Shown here: piece after piece, positions 1 to 9,582 of the stretch | Layout: each line of letters opens with the position of its first letter | How positions within the stretch are numbered: the first letter of the stretch is position 1 | Translations under genes and position numbers: made by a program | The notes under the pieces: model-generated | The model's input: only the letters and a program-made list of their open reading frames with translations | Told to the model about the DNA's origin: nothing | The model's database searches: none | Assembly (NCBI GenBank): GCA_021841005.1 | Contig: JAKBVZ010000034.1 | Span: forward strand, 38,002-102,001 | Reading direction: 5' to 3' | From: Actinomycetes bacterium | GTDB lineage: Bacteria; Actinomycetota; Acidimicrobiia; Acidimicrobiales; JAMCPL01 | Length of the DNA stretch: 64,000 nt

Positions 1-35
1 CTCGCTGCCACCGTGGACCGGTAGAGCACGTTACT

Positions 36-61
36 ATTTCACTAGGTGATTTCACTAGGTG
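36..61. repeat. 13-bp tandem duplication
   Basis: Two adjacent exact copies of ATTTCACTAGGTG lie at 36-48 and 49-61, just downstream of the minus-strand radical SAM gene. No gene covers them. They look like a slipped-strand duplication. Confidence 0.85.
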
Positions 62-84
62 ATAGTCTCAGCAGCTATACATTG

Positions 85-1545
85 CTACACGATATCAGTT
101 GTCGCCCCTGATGGTTCGTAGGGACAATTAGGGTCCTCAGCCAGGGGATCTCCGTATGCGGCAAAAGCCTGGGAACGGGATCCTCCGCAGATATCCCGGT
201 ACTCGCACGTCCCGCACCTACCGTGATAACCTGCCACATTCCTGAGAGCGTTCATCAGTTCCGACTCCCTGTATACAGACATAAGTGATGACTCCCTCAC
301 ATTGCCGACGACCATCGGCAGGAAACCACTGGGCGATATATCACCGGTATGAGAGATGAAAACCACCCCGTAGCCATCCCCCACCACAAGAGGGCGGCGC
401 ATGGTCCGGCGACCGCCTTCCCCGCTGCTTCCATCCTGACCACCACCTCTACTATCCCTCCCTCTGGTAGCATCACCCGATCTTCCATACTGGCCACCAC
501 CTCTACCATCTCCCTCCCCTGTGTCATCACCCGATCTTCCATACTGGCCACTAGCCCCCTGGATACTTGTGCCACCACCATCACTGCCACCAACTGAATC
601 GCCAGGTGGGATCGCCCGATTCGAATGATCCACGCCAGCACTGGGAAGCAGATCGGCTATCCCTGCCATGAGCCGTGTATAAAGGGGAGTACGAGCTGCC
701 GGATCATACCGTCCGGACAGGCTGTGCCGCTCATTCTGAGTAGTCATGGCACTATCACGCTGGACAAGCACCCGCCGGAACTGGGGTGCCTCAGTGGTCT
801 TGGCGGGGATGACTTTGGACGACACTTCGGCAAGAAAGTACAACACATCTTCGACTTGCTTGTCCGTCAAGGCTTTAAGGAGCTTTCCCCTGCCGGTCGG
901 CACCAGGAAGAATACGCTCCACAGCCCTGCACCAAGAGAGCGAACCAGCTGCACGATACCGGGCAGCTCTTCTACTGTCTCAGCACATACCGTAGTATTG
1001 ACCTGGAGATGCAAGCCTACCGAAACAGCAGCTTGGCAGGCGTTCACGGTCAGATCGAATGAGCCAGGCACTCTCCGGAACCGGTCATGCGTACCGGCGT
1101 CGGCACCATCGATGGAAAAGGACACGGCAGTGGCCCCAGCTCGGCGAAGAGCCATGAGATTGTCACCAGTGGCAAGAGGCGTGCCTGACGGCGCCACAGC
1201 CATCCTCAAGGACAGCTGCGAACCGTAAGAGACTATCTCGTTGAGATCAGGGCGTTTGAAGGGATCACCCCCCGTCAATACGATAATGGGCCTAGGTGCC
1301 CCCAATCCGGCCAGGTCATCCAGCACCCGCTTTATCTCATCAGTAGCCAGCTCATCTGGCGAACGCGACGGCACGGACTCGGCCCGGCAGTGGACACAAG
1401 CCAGATCGCACGCTCTGGTAAGTTCCCAGAGAACGAGGAAAGGTCTGGCAGACCTGTCAAAATGGAGTTGCCGGTAAGAGGCCGACCGGCCAAGCCCAGT
1501 ATCCGGAGAAGCGGCAGTTCCAGCAAAAGCAACCATCATGTACAA
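85..1545 (-). CDS. Radical SAM/SPASM domain protein with repetitive glycine-rich insert
   Basis: Predicted 486-residue radical SAM enzyme. The CDLACVHC motif (Cys46, Cys50, Cys53) would hold the SAM-binding 4Fe-4S cluster and is followed by a TGGDPFKRPDL segment typical of the fold. The C-terminal part (about 440-475) has the Cys pattern GRCGTCEYRDICGG...NCPY of a SPASM/twitch domain that binds auxiliary clusters. The overall look is that of the NirJ/AhbD/peptide-maturase-like group, but the substrate cannot be read from sequence and no haem or peptide-precursor gene is adjacent. About 60 residues between the two domains are a Gly/Ser/Asp/Arg-rich tandem repeat, absent from usual members. Met1, Met3 and Met4 are all possible starts. 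The next gene on the same strand ends about 190 bp upstream. Confidence 0.85.
   Translation of the reverse strand: MYMMVAFAGTAASPDTGLGRSASYRQLHFDRSARPFLVLWELTRACDLACVHCRAESVPSRSPDELATDEIKRVLDDLAGLGAPRPIIVLTGGDPFKRPDLNEIVSYGSQLSLRMAVAPSGTPLATGDNLMALRRAGATAVSFSIDGADAGTHDRFRRVPGSFDLTVNACQAAVSVGLHLQVNTTVCAETVEELPGIVQLVRSLGAGLWSVFFLVPTGRGKLLKALTDKQVEDVLYFLAEVSSKVIPAKTTEAPQFRRVLVQRDSAMTTQNERHSLSGRYDPAARTPLYTRLMAGIADLLPSAGVDHSNRAIPPGDSVGGSDGGGTSIQGASGQYGRSGDDTGEGDGRGGGQYGRSGDATRGRDSRGGGQDGSSGEGGRRTMRRPLVVGDGYGVVFISHTGDISPSGFLPMVVGNVRESSLMSVYRESELMNALRNVAGYHGRCGTCEYRDICGGSRSQAFAAYGDPLAEDPNCPYEPSGATTDIV
422..556 (-). repeat. 54-bp in-frame repeat encoding Gly-rich insert
   Basis: Inside the radical SAM gene a 54-bp unit (18 codons) is present about 2.5 times; the segment CCACCACCTCT recurs at 440 and 494. 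The encoded units read like GGGQYGRSGDDTGEGDGR and GGGQYGRSGDATRGRDSR. The period is a multiple of three, so copy changes keep frame. Confidence 0.8.
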
Positions 1546-1607
1546 TCATACAGCCTTGCACCACTTGAGATCCTCCCATGGCTGGAACGAGACGCCCGCG
1601 GGGACAT

Positions 1608-1725
1608 CGCCGGCAGGGACGCGGTGTGAGACCACCCTCAATGCCCAACGAGACTGGCGCCGGTCCACTGAAAGCATGCGCCGGCAGGGACGCGGTGTGA
1701 GACCACCCTCAATGCCCAACGAGAC
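1608..1725. repeat. 47-bp direct repeat pair
   Basis: Two exact 47-bp copies lie at 1608-1654 and 1679-1725, separated by 24 bp, in the gap between the radical SAM gene and the membrane protein gene. Each copy starts CGCCGGCAGGGACG and ends CCCAACGAGAC. A shorter related segment (GGAACGAGACGCC) lies just upstream near 1583. The repeats end 8 bp before the stop of the membrane protein gene. Confidence 0.9.
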
Positions 1726-1732
1726 GCCACGA

Positions 1733-2398
1733 TCACGCCTTCTGGCGCATACCCGAACCAGCCGTCTCAGAGATGCCAGTCCTTGGCTTGCGCCCGCTCG
1801 ACAGGGGGGACAGATCGTAGAGTACCGACGCGTCCCGGAGCCTCGCCGGGGGATCGGCCGCACCTGCAAGCCTGTAGACATTGGCAATCGACCTGAGTAT
1901 AACTGTACGTGCAAGCCAGAAAAAGAACACCGCCCCAGGTATCTCAGCCAGCAACGCGGTGGCCAGGGTGATCCAGTCACCCCTATGACCCAACGACGTA
2001 ATCACGTCAAACCACGCATCGGCCATCAGCATGGTGCCAGCCACGATTGCCATGACCACCATGATCTGCTTGCGAAACCAAGCAGCCCATGCGGTATATG
2101 CGAGTACAGCCATTAGTATCACGTCAAACCCTACCCAGAGCAATGTCCAGTGATGCGCTCTGTATCTGATAGGCAACTTGATGGCCAGGAAAACCGTCCA
2201 GGGAATCAGCCCTGCCACAATGGCAACCAGGGCAAAAGACACCACTCTGTTGAAATGGACAATATCTATTCCGTGATGATTGCTATGGCCATGCGTAAAA
2301 AAGCCAAACTGCGCCCACCTGCTTGCTCTGCTCACTGGTTCCGATCCATGCGGCAACAGCTCGGGAAGGTCCGGGGGGTCCGGAGTTTGCCTCGTCAT
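1733..2398 (-). CDS. Four-helix integral membrane protein, unknown function
   Basis: About 221 residues if translation begins at the ATG at 2398, which has an AGGTCGGG purine stretch just upstream; an in-frame ATG nine codons earlier (2425) is the alternative. A Pro-rich cytoplasmic N-terminus is followed by four hydrophobic segments (for example VVSFALVAIVAGLIPWTVFL and the AVLAYTAWAAWF region) and a polar C-terminal tail of about 50 residues. A His-rich stretch (FFTHGHSNHHGID) precedes the first helix. No catalytic motif or named family is recognised. It lies alone on the minus strand between purD and the radical SAM gene. Confidence 0.7.
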   Translation of the reverse strand: MTRQTPDPPDLPELLPHGSEPVSRASRWAQFGFFTHGHSNHHGIDIVHFNRVVSFALVAIVAGLIPWTVFLAIKLPIRYRAHHWTLLWVGFDVILMAVLAYTAWAAWFRKQIMVVMAIVAGTMLMADAWFDVITSLGHRGDWITLATALLAEIPGAVFFFWLARTVILRSIANVYRLAGAADPPARLRDASVLYDLSPLSSGRKPRTGISETAGSGMRQKA

Positions 2399-2606
2399 CC
2401 CGACCTGCTTGCCATCCGGCAGCAAGAAACATGCAATAAGTAGCCCGGCGTACTGGGCAATGCGGTATCGGGTAATGTCTCACTCATATACCTGATATTA
2501 CCGTGCAAATACAGCGATTCAACACCGAACCCCGGCCTATATCTTCCCGATATCACTTGGGAACCTGGGGCTCTTCGTGCATGGCGGTACGTAGCACAAT
2601 GCCAGC

Positions 2607-3908
2607 TCATATCTTCCCGATGTCACCCCTCTTCTCGAGCGGCCCGGTGACCGCCAAGTCTATGGCATTGTACACTCTTGTCCTGGCCGCATCCAGGCGA
2701 GGCGCCCGGCCTGCAAACGCCACAGCCCGTGAAGTACCCACGGTAACAAATTGCCCCGGACCTTCCTCGACCGCCGCAGAGAAGCACACCTGCACACCTG
2801 CTGCCGATGCCTTGTCCACATCTAGTGTAAAGCGATGCTGCCCCGCCGGCTCCAGTGCATACTCTGGCGATACCAGGTACACTACTATCGACGACTCTCG
2901 TGCCATAGGAACCAGCCCATCGTTCAAGGACTGGTGATACATCGCCCCCATGACATCGATCCAGTCACCCTCGAAAAGCGTCATGATATTGAGCCCCTCG
3001 GGATCGCCAAAACGGGAATTGAACTCGATTACCTTGGGGCCCTCCTCTGTGGCGAAGAATCCGGCATTCACACATCCGCTGAATCGCCTCCCTTCCCCGG
3101 CCAGACACTCCAACGCATCCTGTACGATCTGGCAGGCATGCTCGTAAGTGGACTTGTCGAGGAATGGTAACAAACCGTCAGCCTGTGAGTAAGACCCCAT
3201 CCCTCCGGTGCCAGGCCCCCTATCCCCTTCGAATCGATAGGGATAATCATAAGTGGCAGGCGGAAACACCACTCGCCTACCATCCGTCATGGCCTGGATA
3301 GTGAATTCGGGTGCGTTCACCCTCTCTTCGACCAGAACCGCGCCACCGTGCCGCCCAGAATCGATTATGGATGCTCCATAATCATATGCCGCAGCGTTGT
3401 CCGCCAGATGTGGCCCCACTACCTTGACACCCTTGCCACCAGTGAGCCCGACAGGCTTTATCACCACGTCCAGCCCATCTCCTGTCATGCCGGATATGGC
3501 AGACTCCAATGTATCCAGACTGGTTGCCAGCATGTACCTGGGATTCGCCGCAGGCTCAATCCTTGCCACCATCTGGCGTGAATAGGCTTTGTTCCACTCG
3601 ATCTCAGCCCCGTCGCGGGTAGGCCCTACAGTTGGGACACCCGCTGCGATCAGGGCATCGACCACACCCGCCTCGAGCGGATTATCACTGCTGACCATGG
3701 CGATATCTATATCGTTAGCTGATGCATACTGGGAAACCTGCTGGGGATCGCATACGTCTCCTATTGCATAACCACCACCAGTCTCCGATACAACCCGGAC
3801 GAGAGTAGGATTGGCATGGCCCATAAACGCAAATACGGAACTCGATTGAGCCATACGCATCCCCAACGCGCTCTCGCGGCCTCCCTGGCCAACAATCAAA
3901 CTCTTCAA
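2607..3908 (-). CDS. purD: Phosphoribosylamine-glycine ligase
   Basis: GAR synthetase, step two of de novo purine synthesis: joins phosphoribosylamine and glycine using ATP. At 433 residues the length is normal for the family. It has the N-terminal VGQGGRESAL motif, the ATP-grasp lysine region VVIKPVGLTGGKGV, the GPGTGGMGSYS loop and the metal-binding FNSRFGDPE signature. The start is a TTG codon that gives MKSLIVGQGG, matching the family start. No other pur gene is adjacent; icd lies 24 bp upstream on the same strand, so the two may share a transcript. The sequence is somewhat diverged (GRES for the usual GREH), but all key motifs are present. Confidence 0.95.
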   Translation of the reverse strand: MKSLIVGQGGRESALGMRMAQSSSVFAFMGHANPTLVRVVSETGGGYAIGDVCDPQQVSQYASANDIDIAMVSSDNPLEAGVVDALIAAGVPTVGPTRDGAEIEWNKAYSRQMVARIEPAANPRYMLATSLDTLESAISGMTGDGLDVVIKPVGLTGGKGVKVVGPHLADNAAAYDYGASIIDSGRHGGAVLVEERVNAPEFTIQAMTDGRRVVFPPATYDYPYRFEGDRGPGTGGMGSYSQADGLLPFLDKSTYEHACQIVQDALECLAGEGRRFSGCVNAGFFATEEGPKVIEFNSRFGDPEGLNIMTLFEGDWIDVMGAMYHQSLNDGLVPMARESSIVVYLVSPEYALEPAGQHRFTLDVDKASAAGVQVCFSAAVEEGPGQFVTVGTSRAVAFAGRAPRLDAARTRVYNAIDLAVTGPLEKRGDIGKI

Positions 3909-3932
3909 CTCACAGGTCCCAAATCGCTTCGG

Positions 3933-5129
3933 TCAGATGCGTGCAGCGATCTCGGCAGCAAACTCCGAGCATTTCACCTCTGTGGCATCCTCCATAAGCC
4001 GGGCGAAATCGTAGGTAACAACCTTACTCGCTATAGTGGACTCCAACGCCCTGACAATATCAGTAGCTGCATCATTCCATCCCAAGTGCTCCAACATCAG
4101 CACACCGGACAGTATGACAGACCCTGGATTGACCTTGTCCAAGCCTGCATACTTGGGGGCGGTTCCATGAGTAGCCTCGAAGATGCCGTGCCCGGTCACG
4201 TAGTTGATATTTGCTCCAGGCGCTATACCTATGCCTCCAACTTGAGCAGCAAGGGCGTCCGACAAGTAATCACCGTTCAGATTGGTGGTGGCAATCACGT
4301 CGAAGTCATCAGGACGGGTCAGCACTTGCTGTAGCGTGATGTCGGCGATGCTATCCTTTACCAGCAATTTACCTTCAGGCTTGCCGCCACAGTCATCCCA
4401 CGATACGGCCACGTCAGAAAACTCATCCTTCACGAGTTCATACCCCCAACTGCGGAATGCTCCTTCAGTAAACTTCTGGATGTTCCCCTTGTGTACCATA
4501 GTCACGCTACTACGACCATGCTCTAGGGCATACTTGATAGCCGCCCGGATCAGGCGGGTGGAATTCTCTTTGGATACCGGCTTGATGCCTATACCCGAAT
4601 TCTCCTTCAGCTCCCATCCCATGTTCTCCTTCAGGAAAGCAGCAAGCTTCAGCTCCTCCGCAGTGCCTGCCTGGACTTCGAGTCCTGCATAGACATCTTC
4701 GGTATTTTCCCGGAAAATCACCATATCGACCTTCTCGGGATGACGCACCGGCGAAGGTACACCCTCGAACCACCTCACTGGCCGCAAGCAAACGTATAGA
4801 TCCAGCACCTGTCTGAGGGCCACGTTCAGCGATCTGATGCCACCCCCCACCGGCGTAGTGAGAGGACCTTTGATGCCAATCAGGTAATCACGAAAAGCTT
4901 CCACGGTTTCCTCGGGAAGCCAGCTGCCCACTTCCTTGTAGGCCTTCTCCCCCGCCAGAACTTCCTTCCATACAATCCTCCTGCCATATTTTGCCACTGC
5001 CGTGTCGATGACCAGCTTTGCAGCAGGCCATATATCCACTCCAGTACCATCGCCTTCGATAAACGGAATCACCGGTTCATCCGGCACCACCAGTACGCCA
5101 TCTGTATTCATAGTAATTTTATTGAGCAT
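3933..5129 (-). CDS. icd: NADP-dependent isocitrate dehydrogenase
   Basis: Oxidative decarboxylation of isocitrate to 2-oxoglutarate in the TCA cycle. The 398-residue protein carries the E. coli-type dimeric Icd signature: [10 protein letters not shown] near the N-terminus, then [13 protein letters not shown] and [11 protein letters not shown], which hold the Ser, Asn and Arg residues that bind isocitrate, and the [14 protein letters not shown] metal-site region. The serine that AceK phosphorylates in enterics is conserved in IRSLN. The start chosen (ATG at 5129, [11 protein letters not shown]) matches the family N-terminus. The reading frame extends 15 codons further to a GTG at 5174, but that lies only 5 nt from the tRNA 3' end and is unlikely. 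Confidence 0.93.
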   Translation of the reverse strand: MLNKITMNTDGVLVVPDEPVIPFIEGDGTGVDIWPAAKLVIDTAVAKYGRRIVWKEVLAGEKAYKEVGSWLPEETVEAFRDYLIGIKGPLTTPVGGGIRSLNVALRQVLDLYVCLRPVRWFEGVPSPVRHPEKVDMVIFRENTEDVYAGLEVQAGTAEELKLAAFLKENMGWELKENSGIGIKPVSKENSTRLIRAAIKYALEHGRSSVTMVHKGNIQKFTEGAFRSWGYELVKDEFSDVAVSWDDCGGKPEGKLLVKDSIADITLQQVLTRPDDFDVIATTNLNGDYLSDALAAQVGGIGIAPGANINYVTGHGIFEATHGTAPKYAGLDKVNPGSVILSGVLMLEHLGWNDAATDIVRALESTIASKVVTYDFARLMEDATEVKCSEFAAEIAARI

Positions 5130-5179
5130 GGAACCCAGTTTACTCGGCAACTGGCTGAATGCTAAATCGGCCACAACTG

Positions 5180-5263
5180 TGCGGGCGAGAGGACTCGAAC
5201 CTCCACGCTCTTGCGAGCACCGGGACCTAAACCCGGCGCGTCTGCCAATTCCGCCACGCCCGC
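5180..5263 (-). tRNA. tRNA-Leu (anticodon UAG)
   Basis: Reading the minus strand gives a full class II tRNA: acceptor stem GCGGGCG paired with CGCCCGC and discriminator A, a D arm with GGCAGACGC, anticodon stem CCGGG/CCCGG around loop TTTAGGT (anticodon TAG), a long variable arm (TGCTCGCAAGAGCG) and T arm GAGGTTCGAGTCCTC. CCA is not encoded. The long variable arm and the TAG anticodon identify it as leucine, reading CUN codons. Confidence 0.95.
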
Positions 5264-5358
5264 AATCTTCCCACCAGAACCTCTAAAGGCCAGTGTAGCG
5301 TCTCGCCGATGCCTGCTCGTACTGGGTCCTCGTACTGGGACAAGCACTGCAGGGCCAG

Positions 5359-8154
5359 TCAGCCACGCAGGGTAACGCCCAACTCTCGCTCGAGTATGTC
5401 GACACAGTGAGAGTGTATCTCCGCAATCTCGGTATCCATAAGGGTATGATCCAACGATGACAACCTGATCCTGAAAGTGAGGCTGCGATCCCTACCGTCA
5501 TCAAGCCTGTATACATCAATGAGCTTCACGTACTCGAGGCTGTCTCCTGCAGCAGTTCGGAGCAGGCGTGAAATCTTAGCCGCCGCAATCTCTCGCGGGA
5601 CCGTGAAGCACAGGTCGATATCAGTCGATGGGTACCTGCTGATCGGCCTTGCTGCCTCATCCTTCGCTGGGGCTGCATCAAGCAGCAGACCTAGGTCAAG
5701 CTGGAGCCATCCGATCCTTCGCCCATCGGGATGACTTGCTGAAATCCCTCCGGCATGGAAGTGAGCCACCACATCCGGATCCACTTCCCCCACGACTCCT
5801 ACAGCAGTGCCCGGTTGCAATGCACTGGCCAGCTCCAGCGATGTTGACGCAGAACCAGCATTGGCATCGCTGTAGACCGGCATGTCACTGCTCACGACCA
5901 CCAGCCCGCTACGGCTGGGATTCAAGCCTGCAAGCGAGTACACCTCCGATGGACCTTCTCTATAGAGTGGTAGCTTATCGGTATAACCCCGCTGGAAAAT
6001 GTCGAAACTCCGCAAGCCAAGCGTATCGCTGATCTCGGAAAGCAGCTGTAATGCTTCGCGCACCCCGTCCTCCGGCCAGGCAAACAGCACGCCGCACATC
6101 TCCCGTTCGTCCAGCACCTGCGCAATGGACCTTGCAAGAGCCTTATTCACGCGGTCCGCATTGGGATACGGGAATATCCGACCAATCTCGAAAAGCCGGA
6201 CAGCATCCTCACGCCTTTCGATATTGTAGGCTGCGGACCGCAACAAACCCGGAAGAAGGCTGCGCCGGAGAACCGATTCTTCTGTATTCAGCGGATTCTC
6301 GACAGCGACATCCATCCCACGCAAACCGATAGCCAGATGGCTCTCAGGATCTACAATGGAAGGGCACCACGCCTCGAATGCACCCATGCCGGCAACAATC
6401 TCACGCAGCAGTCTCCGGCGGCGCTGGTAACCGGTCAACCGCCCGACCCTGGGAGAACGCGGGCGGCGGGGAACGATGCTGGAATAGCCGGTATGCCTGG
6501 CAACCTCCTCGGCCACATCGGCCTCTCGGAGGACATCCGGACGGTAAGATGGGGGCACCACCTCGATGACGTCGCCCGATGAGCCTGGGATGCCTGCAGG
6601 CAACATGGTACATTTGAAGCCGATACGTTCCAGCCGATCCATGATGACCTGAGTCGCCAGATCGGTCCCGAGTAGCCCATTCAGCCTTGAGATGCTCACC
6701 CTGATTGGCACGGTGCGGGGTAAATCACCCCTGGTATCCAAGCTGCCAAGATATACCACAGGCCGTCCGGCAATGCCCGCTGGCGTTGTATCACCTGGAC
6801 CATTCCCGTAGCTGGACGCCATCACATCACCGGAAGTATCCTCGTAGGTCTTTAGCAAGATATCGTAGAAGCGCCGTACTGCCCGTCCTATTGCATAGGG
6901 ATCACAACCGCGCTCGAACCTCACCGATGCCTCTGAGCGAAGGGCCAGGCGCTTGGATGTACGCGATATTGCCATCGGCTGGAAGTATGCCGCTTCGAGC
7001 AGTATATTGCGGGTGGATACCGATATTTCGGTGCTAGCCCCACCCATAATGCCGGCAATGCCGATGAGAATATCGTCACCATCACATATCACGCAATCAC
7101 GCAGATCATCACCTGGACCGGTGGACCTGGAACCCAGCACACGTTCCACGCCGTCTAGGGTAACTACCTTCTCGCCTCTCCGGGCCGCCCTAACCCTGAT
7201 CGTACGATCAGCAAGAAGATCCAGGTCGTAAGGGTGAGTGGGCTGGCCCAATTCAAGCATTACGTAGTTCGAAGTATCGACAACATTGTTGATCGGGCGC
7301 ATGCCTGCCAGTGCAAGACGTCGAGCAAGCCACGAAGGTGATTCTTTTACCGAAACAACACCGAACACGCTGGCGGTGAATCGCGGACAGAGGTCCGTGC
7401 CCGTCACCACTACCTGGGCAACGGAGCCATTGGTTGGAGCACCGGCAGGAAGCGCATCTTCAGTGTAGATGTCGCGTAGAACGATATCATCTCCATGGGT
7501 GCCGCCATTACCGGCGGCAGGGCTTCCCTCGCCATCGAACCGTCCATCCCATCCGCCCCAGCCGCTGCCATCAAGCCAATGATCGTAAAGGGCAATACCC
7601 ATCCTGGCGGCAAGATCACGGGCTACTCCGAATATGGACAGTGCATCGGGGCGGTTCCCTTCCAGGGCAAGATCGAATACGGTATCCTTCTGTATCCCGA
7701 TGGCTTCGGGCAACGATGTTCCTGGAGACACCGTATCCTGATTACCCAGAACCAGAAGACCCTCCTTATCTTCCGACAATCCAAGCTCATACGCGGAACA
7801 TAGCATGCCCCTCGATTCGACCCCCCGTATCTTCCTCGCCGCTATTTCCATGCCTACCGGCAAGACCGTTCCAACAGGCGCCAACGCCACATGATCGCCT
7901 ATGGAGAAGTTCCATGCACCGCAGACAATCCGCTCCTCTCCGCGGCCTGCATCCACGGTTATGCTCCTGACCTTTTCCGCCCCCGGTATTGGGGCTATGT
8001 CAAGCACCTTCGCCACAAGCACACCATCCAGCCCGTCTCCAATACGATCAATACCCTCGACCACCAAGCCGAGTTCGGAGAGGGTATCCGCAAGCACCGA
8101 CACATCTTGCTCGAACGGCGCAAAATCTCTGAGCCAGGACAGGGGCACCTTCAT
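5359..8154 (-). CDS. pheT: Phenylalanyl-tRNA synthetase beta subunit
   Basis: Beta chain of the heterotetrameric PheRS that charges tRNA-Phe. The start at 8154 gives MKVPLSWLRDFAPF, the conserved beginning; nine upstream in-frame codons are not conserved. 931 residues, somewhat above the usual 790-830, through Gly/Asp-rich insertions (for example about 200-235). The order is normal: tRNA-binding OB domain (EKVRSITVDAGRGEERIVCGA), B3/B4 editing region, B5, the catalytic-like module with SVLRRSLLPGLLRSA, and a C-terminal FDX-ACB anticodon-binding domain (RYPSTDIDLCFTVPREI). It follows pheS after an unusually large 383-bp gap. Confidence 0.96.
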   Translation of the reverse strand: MKVPLSWLRDFAPFEQDVSVLADTLSELGLVVEGIDRIGDGLDGVLVAKVLDIAPIPGAEKVRSITVDAGRGEERIVCGAWNFSIGDHVALAPVGTVLPVGMEIAARKIRGVESRGMLCSAYELGLSEDKEGLLVLGNQDTVSPGTSLPEAIGIQKDTVFDLALEGNRPDALSIFGVARDLAARMGIALYDHWLDGSGWGGWDGRFDGEGSPAAGNGGTHGDDIVLRDIYTEDALPAGAPTNGSVAQVVVTGTDLCPRFTASVFGVVSVKESPSWLARRLALAGMRPINNVVDTSNYVMLELGQPTHPYDLDLLADRTIRVRAARRGEKVVTLDGVERVLGSRSTGPGDDLRDCVICDGDDILIGIAGIMGGASTEISVSTRNILLEAAYFQPMAISRTSKRLALRSEASVRFERGCDPYAIGRAVRRFYDILLKTYEDTSGDVMASSYGNGPGDTTPAGIAGRPVVYLGSLDTRGDLPRTVPIRVSISRLNGLLGTDLATQVIMDRLERIGFKCTMLPAGIPGSSGDVIEVVPPSYRPDVLREADVAEEVARHTGYSSIVPRRPRSPRVGRLTGYQRRRRLLREIVAGMGAFEAWCPSIVDPESHLAIGLRGMDVAVENPLNTEESVLRRSLLPGLLRSAAYNIERREDAVRLFEIGRIFPYPNADRVNKALARSIAQVLDEREMCGVLFAWPEDGVREALQLLSEISDTLGLRSFDIFQRGYTDKLPLYREGPSEVYSLAGLNPSRSGLVVVSSDMPVYSDANAGSASTSLELASALQPGTAVGVVGEVDPDVVAHFHAGGISASHPDGRRIGWLQLDLGLLLDAAPAKDEAARPISRYPSTDIDLCFTVPREIAAAKISRLLRTAAGDSLEYVKLIDVYRLDDGRDRSLTFRIRLSSLDHTLMDTEIAEIHSHCVDILERELGVTLRG

Positions 8155-8537
8155 GGGTGATACCCCAAGACACCGCTGCAAGAATCTCCAAACGTGGGCG
8201 GGTAAGTTTCCATAGACTCATTCATAGACAATACCTCGCATCACGATAGTAAATATCATCATCCACTGTGGGGCACTGGACCATTATCGGTCGAGGCATC
8301 ATGTGCCCCGGAACGCGATGATCCATATCGGTATCCACCCCGCGACATCCAAGAATGAGGCAAGCCATCAGGCTGCCGGCCACCGTACGATGCGTAGCCA
8401 TGGATGGTGCAGCCAGTTGCGTGCGGCCGGCACTCAATGCACCGGGCATCATCACATCTGCCTCATCAGATCTGCCTCATCGTTCGAGAGTACTTGTTGG
8501 GCAAGTGGGGTAAGAACGCTCATCACACCAGGCATCG
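8155..8537 (-). repeat. 383-bp pheS-pheT spacer with copies of the pheS 3' end
   Basis: No supported gene. The last 16 bp of pheS (8538-8553, TCAGATCTGCCTCATC on the plus strand) recur exactly at 8466-8481 and with one mismatch at 8452-8467. The match between 8526-8553 and 8440-8467 extends over 28 positions with 3 differences. The only open frame of note (minus, 8222-8455) is compositionally poor and unlike any known protein. pheS and pheT normally abut, so this spacer is unusual. Confidence 0.75.
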
Positions 8538-9581
8538 TCAGATCTGCCTCATCCATCTATAATCATTCTCCTGCAGCACTCTCATGTCGGGGATCTGGTA
8601 ACGCATCTGCGCGCAGCGGTCAATCCCGAAACCAAATGCAAAACCACTCCATCGTTCAGTGTCTATGCCCACCGCCTCGAATACAGCCGGGTGCACCATC
8701 CCACAGCCGCCCAGTTCGATCCAGCCAGTATGCGAACAGGTCCTGCACCCCTCACCCCTGCATATGGCACATGTGACCTCGAACTCAGCAGAGGGCTCTG
8801 TAAACGGAAAATATGATGGCCTCAGCCGGGAATGCATGCCGGAGCCAAAATAGGCACCAGTAAAATCTTCGATGGTTCCCGCCAGATTTGCAAAACTTAT
8901 ACCCTCATCCACCACCAGCCCCTCGATCTGGTGAAATGCAGGAAGATGCCTGGAATCAGGGGTATCCCTGCGGTAACATCGCCCCGGCATGACCGCATAG
9001 ATCGGAAGTTCTCCAGATTCCATCACGTGTATCTGTGTCGGCGAGGTGTGGGTCCTCAACAGTACAGTTTCGGGATCTCCCAATCTCAGATAAAAAGTGT
9101 CCCACATGCCTCTAGCAGGATGGGCAGGAGGAATGTTCAGCGCCTCGAAGTTGTACCAATCGGTCTCCACCTCGGGACCCTCCACCACGTCGAAACCCAT
9201 TCCAACAAACACGTCTTCGAGCTCATCTCTCGTACGCTGGACAAGCTGCAAATGGCCTCGTTGCGGAGCGACAACCTCAGCCCATTCGGTAAGATCAAGC
9301 CTGTCGGCCTCGATTCGTTTTGTACGTGCATTTTCCTCGATGACCTTGCGCTGCCGGTCAACGCTCTGTTCAATCTCCTTACGGGCTCCCTCTATGGCCG
9401 CGCCAAGAGACCGCCTTGCGTCCTCTGCCATCTTGCCGAGAGAGGACCTGGCCATACCAAGCGCTGATCCCTTGCCAAGTAGGCTATTGCGCAATCTCGC
9501 CAGAGCGTCCAGATCCGAAACAGCGGCAATTGCCGACTGGGCCTCCTGGACGATTCTCTCCACATCTACATCCTTCCCCAT
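8538..9581 (-). CDS. pheS: Phenylalanyl-tRNA synthetase alpha subunit
   Basis: Catalytic alpha chain of PheRS, 347 residues. It shows an N-terminal coiled-coil region and class II motifs: PAHPARGMWDTFYL, RTHTSPTQIHVM, FHQIEGLVVDEGISFANLAG, GWIELGGCGMVHP and the terminal GFAFGFGIDRCAQMRY. The chosen ATG (9581) lies one base after the trmH stop codon, giving tight translational coupling. An upstream in-frame ATG at 9623 would add 14 residues made of a 5-residue duplication (YAAVEYAAVE) and overlap trmH by 41 bp, so it is less likely. Confidence 0.96.
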   Translation of the reverse strand: MGKDVDVERIVQEAQSAIAAVSDLDALARLRNSLLGKGSALGMARSSLGKMAEDARRSLGAAIEGARKEIEQSVDRQRKVIEENARTKRIEADRLDLTEWAEVVAPQRGHLQLVQRTRDELEDVFVGMGFDVVEGPEVETDWYNFEALNIPPAHPARGMWDTFYLRLGDPETVLLRTHTSPTQIHVMESGELPIYAVMPGRCYRRDTPDSRHLPAFHQIEGLVVDEGISFANLAGTIEDFTGAYFGSGMHSRLRPSYFPFTEPSAEFEVTCAICRGEGCRTCSHTGWIELGGCGMVHPAVFEAVGIDTERWSGFAFGFGIDRCAQMRYQIPDMRVLQENDYRWMRQI

Positions 9582-9582
9582 G

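Noticed and set aside
1583..1725. Possible CRISPR array
   Set aside because: Only two full repeats, 47 bp long with a single 24-bp spacer, and no cas gene in the window; a simple direct duplication fits better.
5130..5174. N-terminal extension of icd up to a GTG beside tRNA-Leu
   Set aside because: It would start 5 nt from the mature tRNA end without a ribosome site, and the extension is not conserved in Icd.
8222..8455. 77-codon ORF between pheS and pheT
   Set aside because: No homology or ribosome site; low-quality composition with Met and Cys clusters in repeat-rich spacer DNA.
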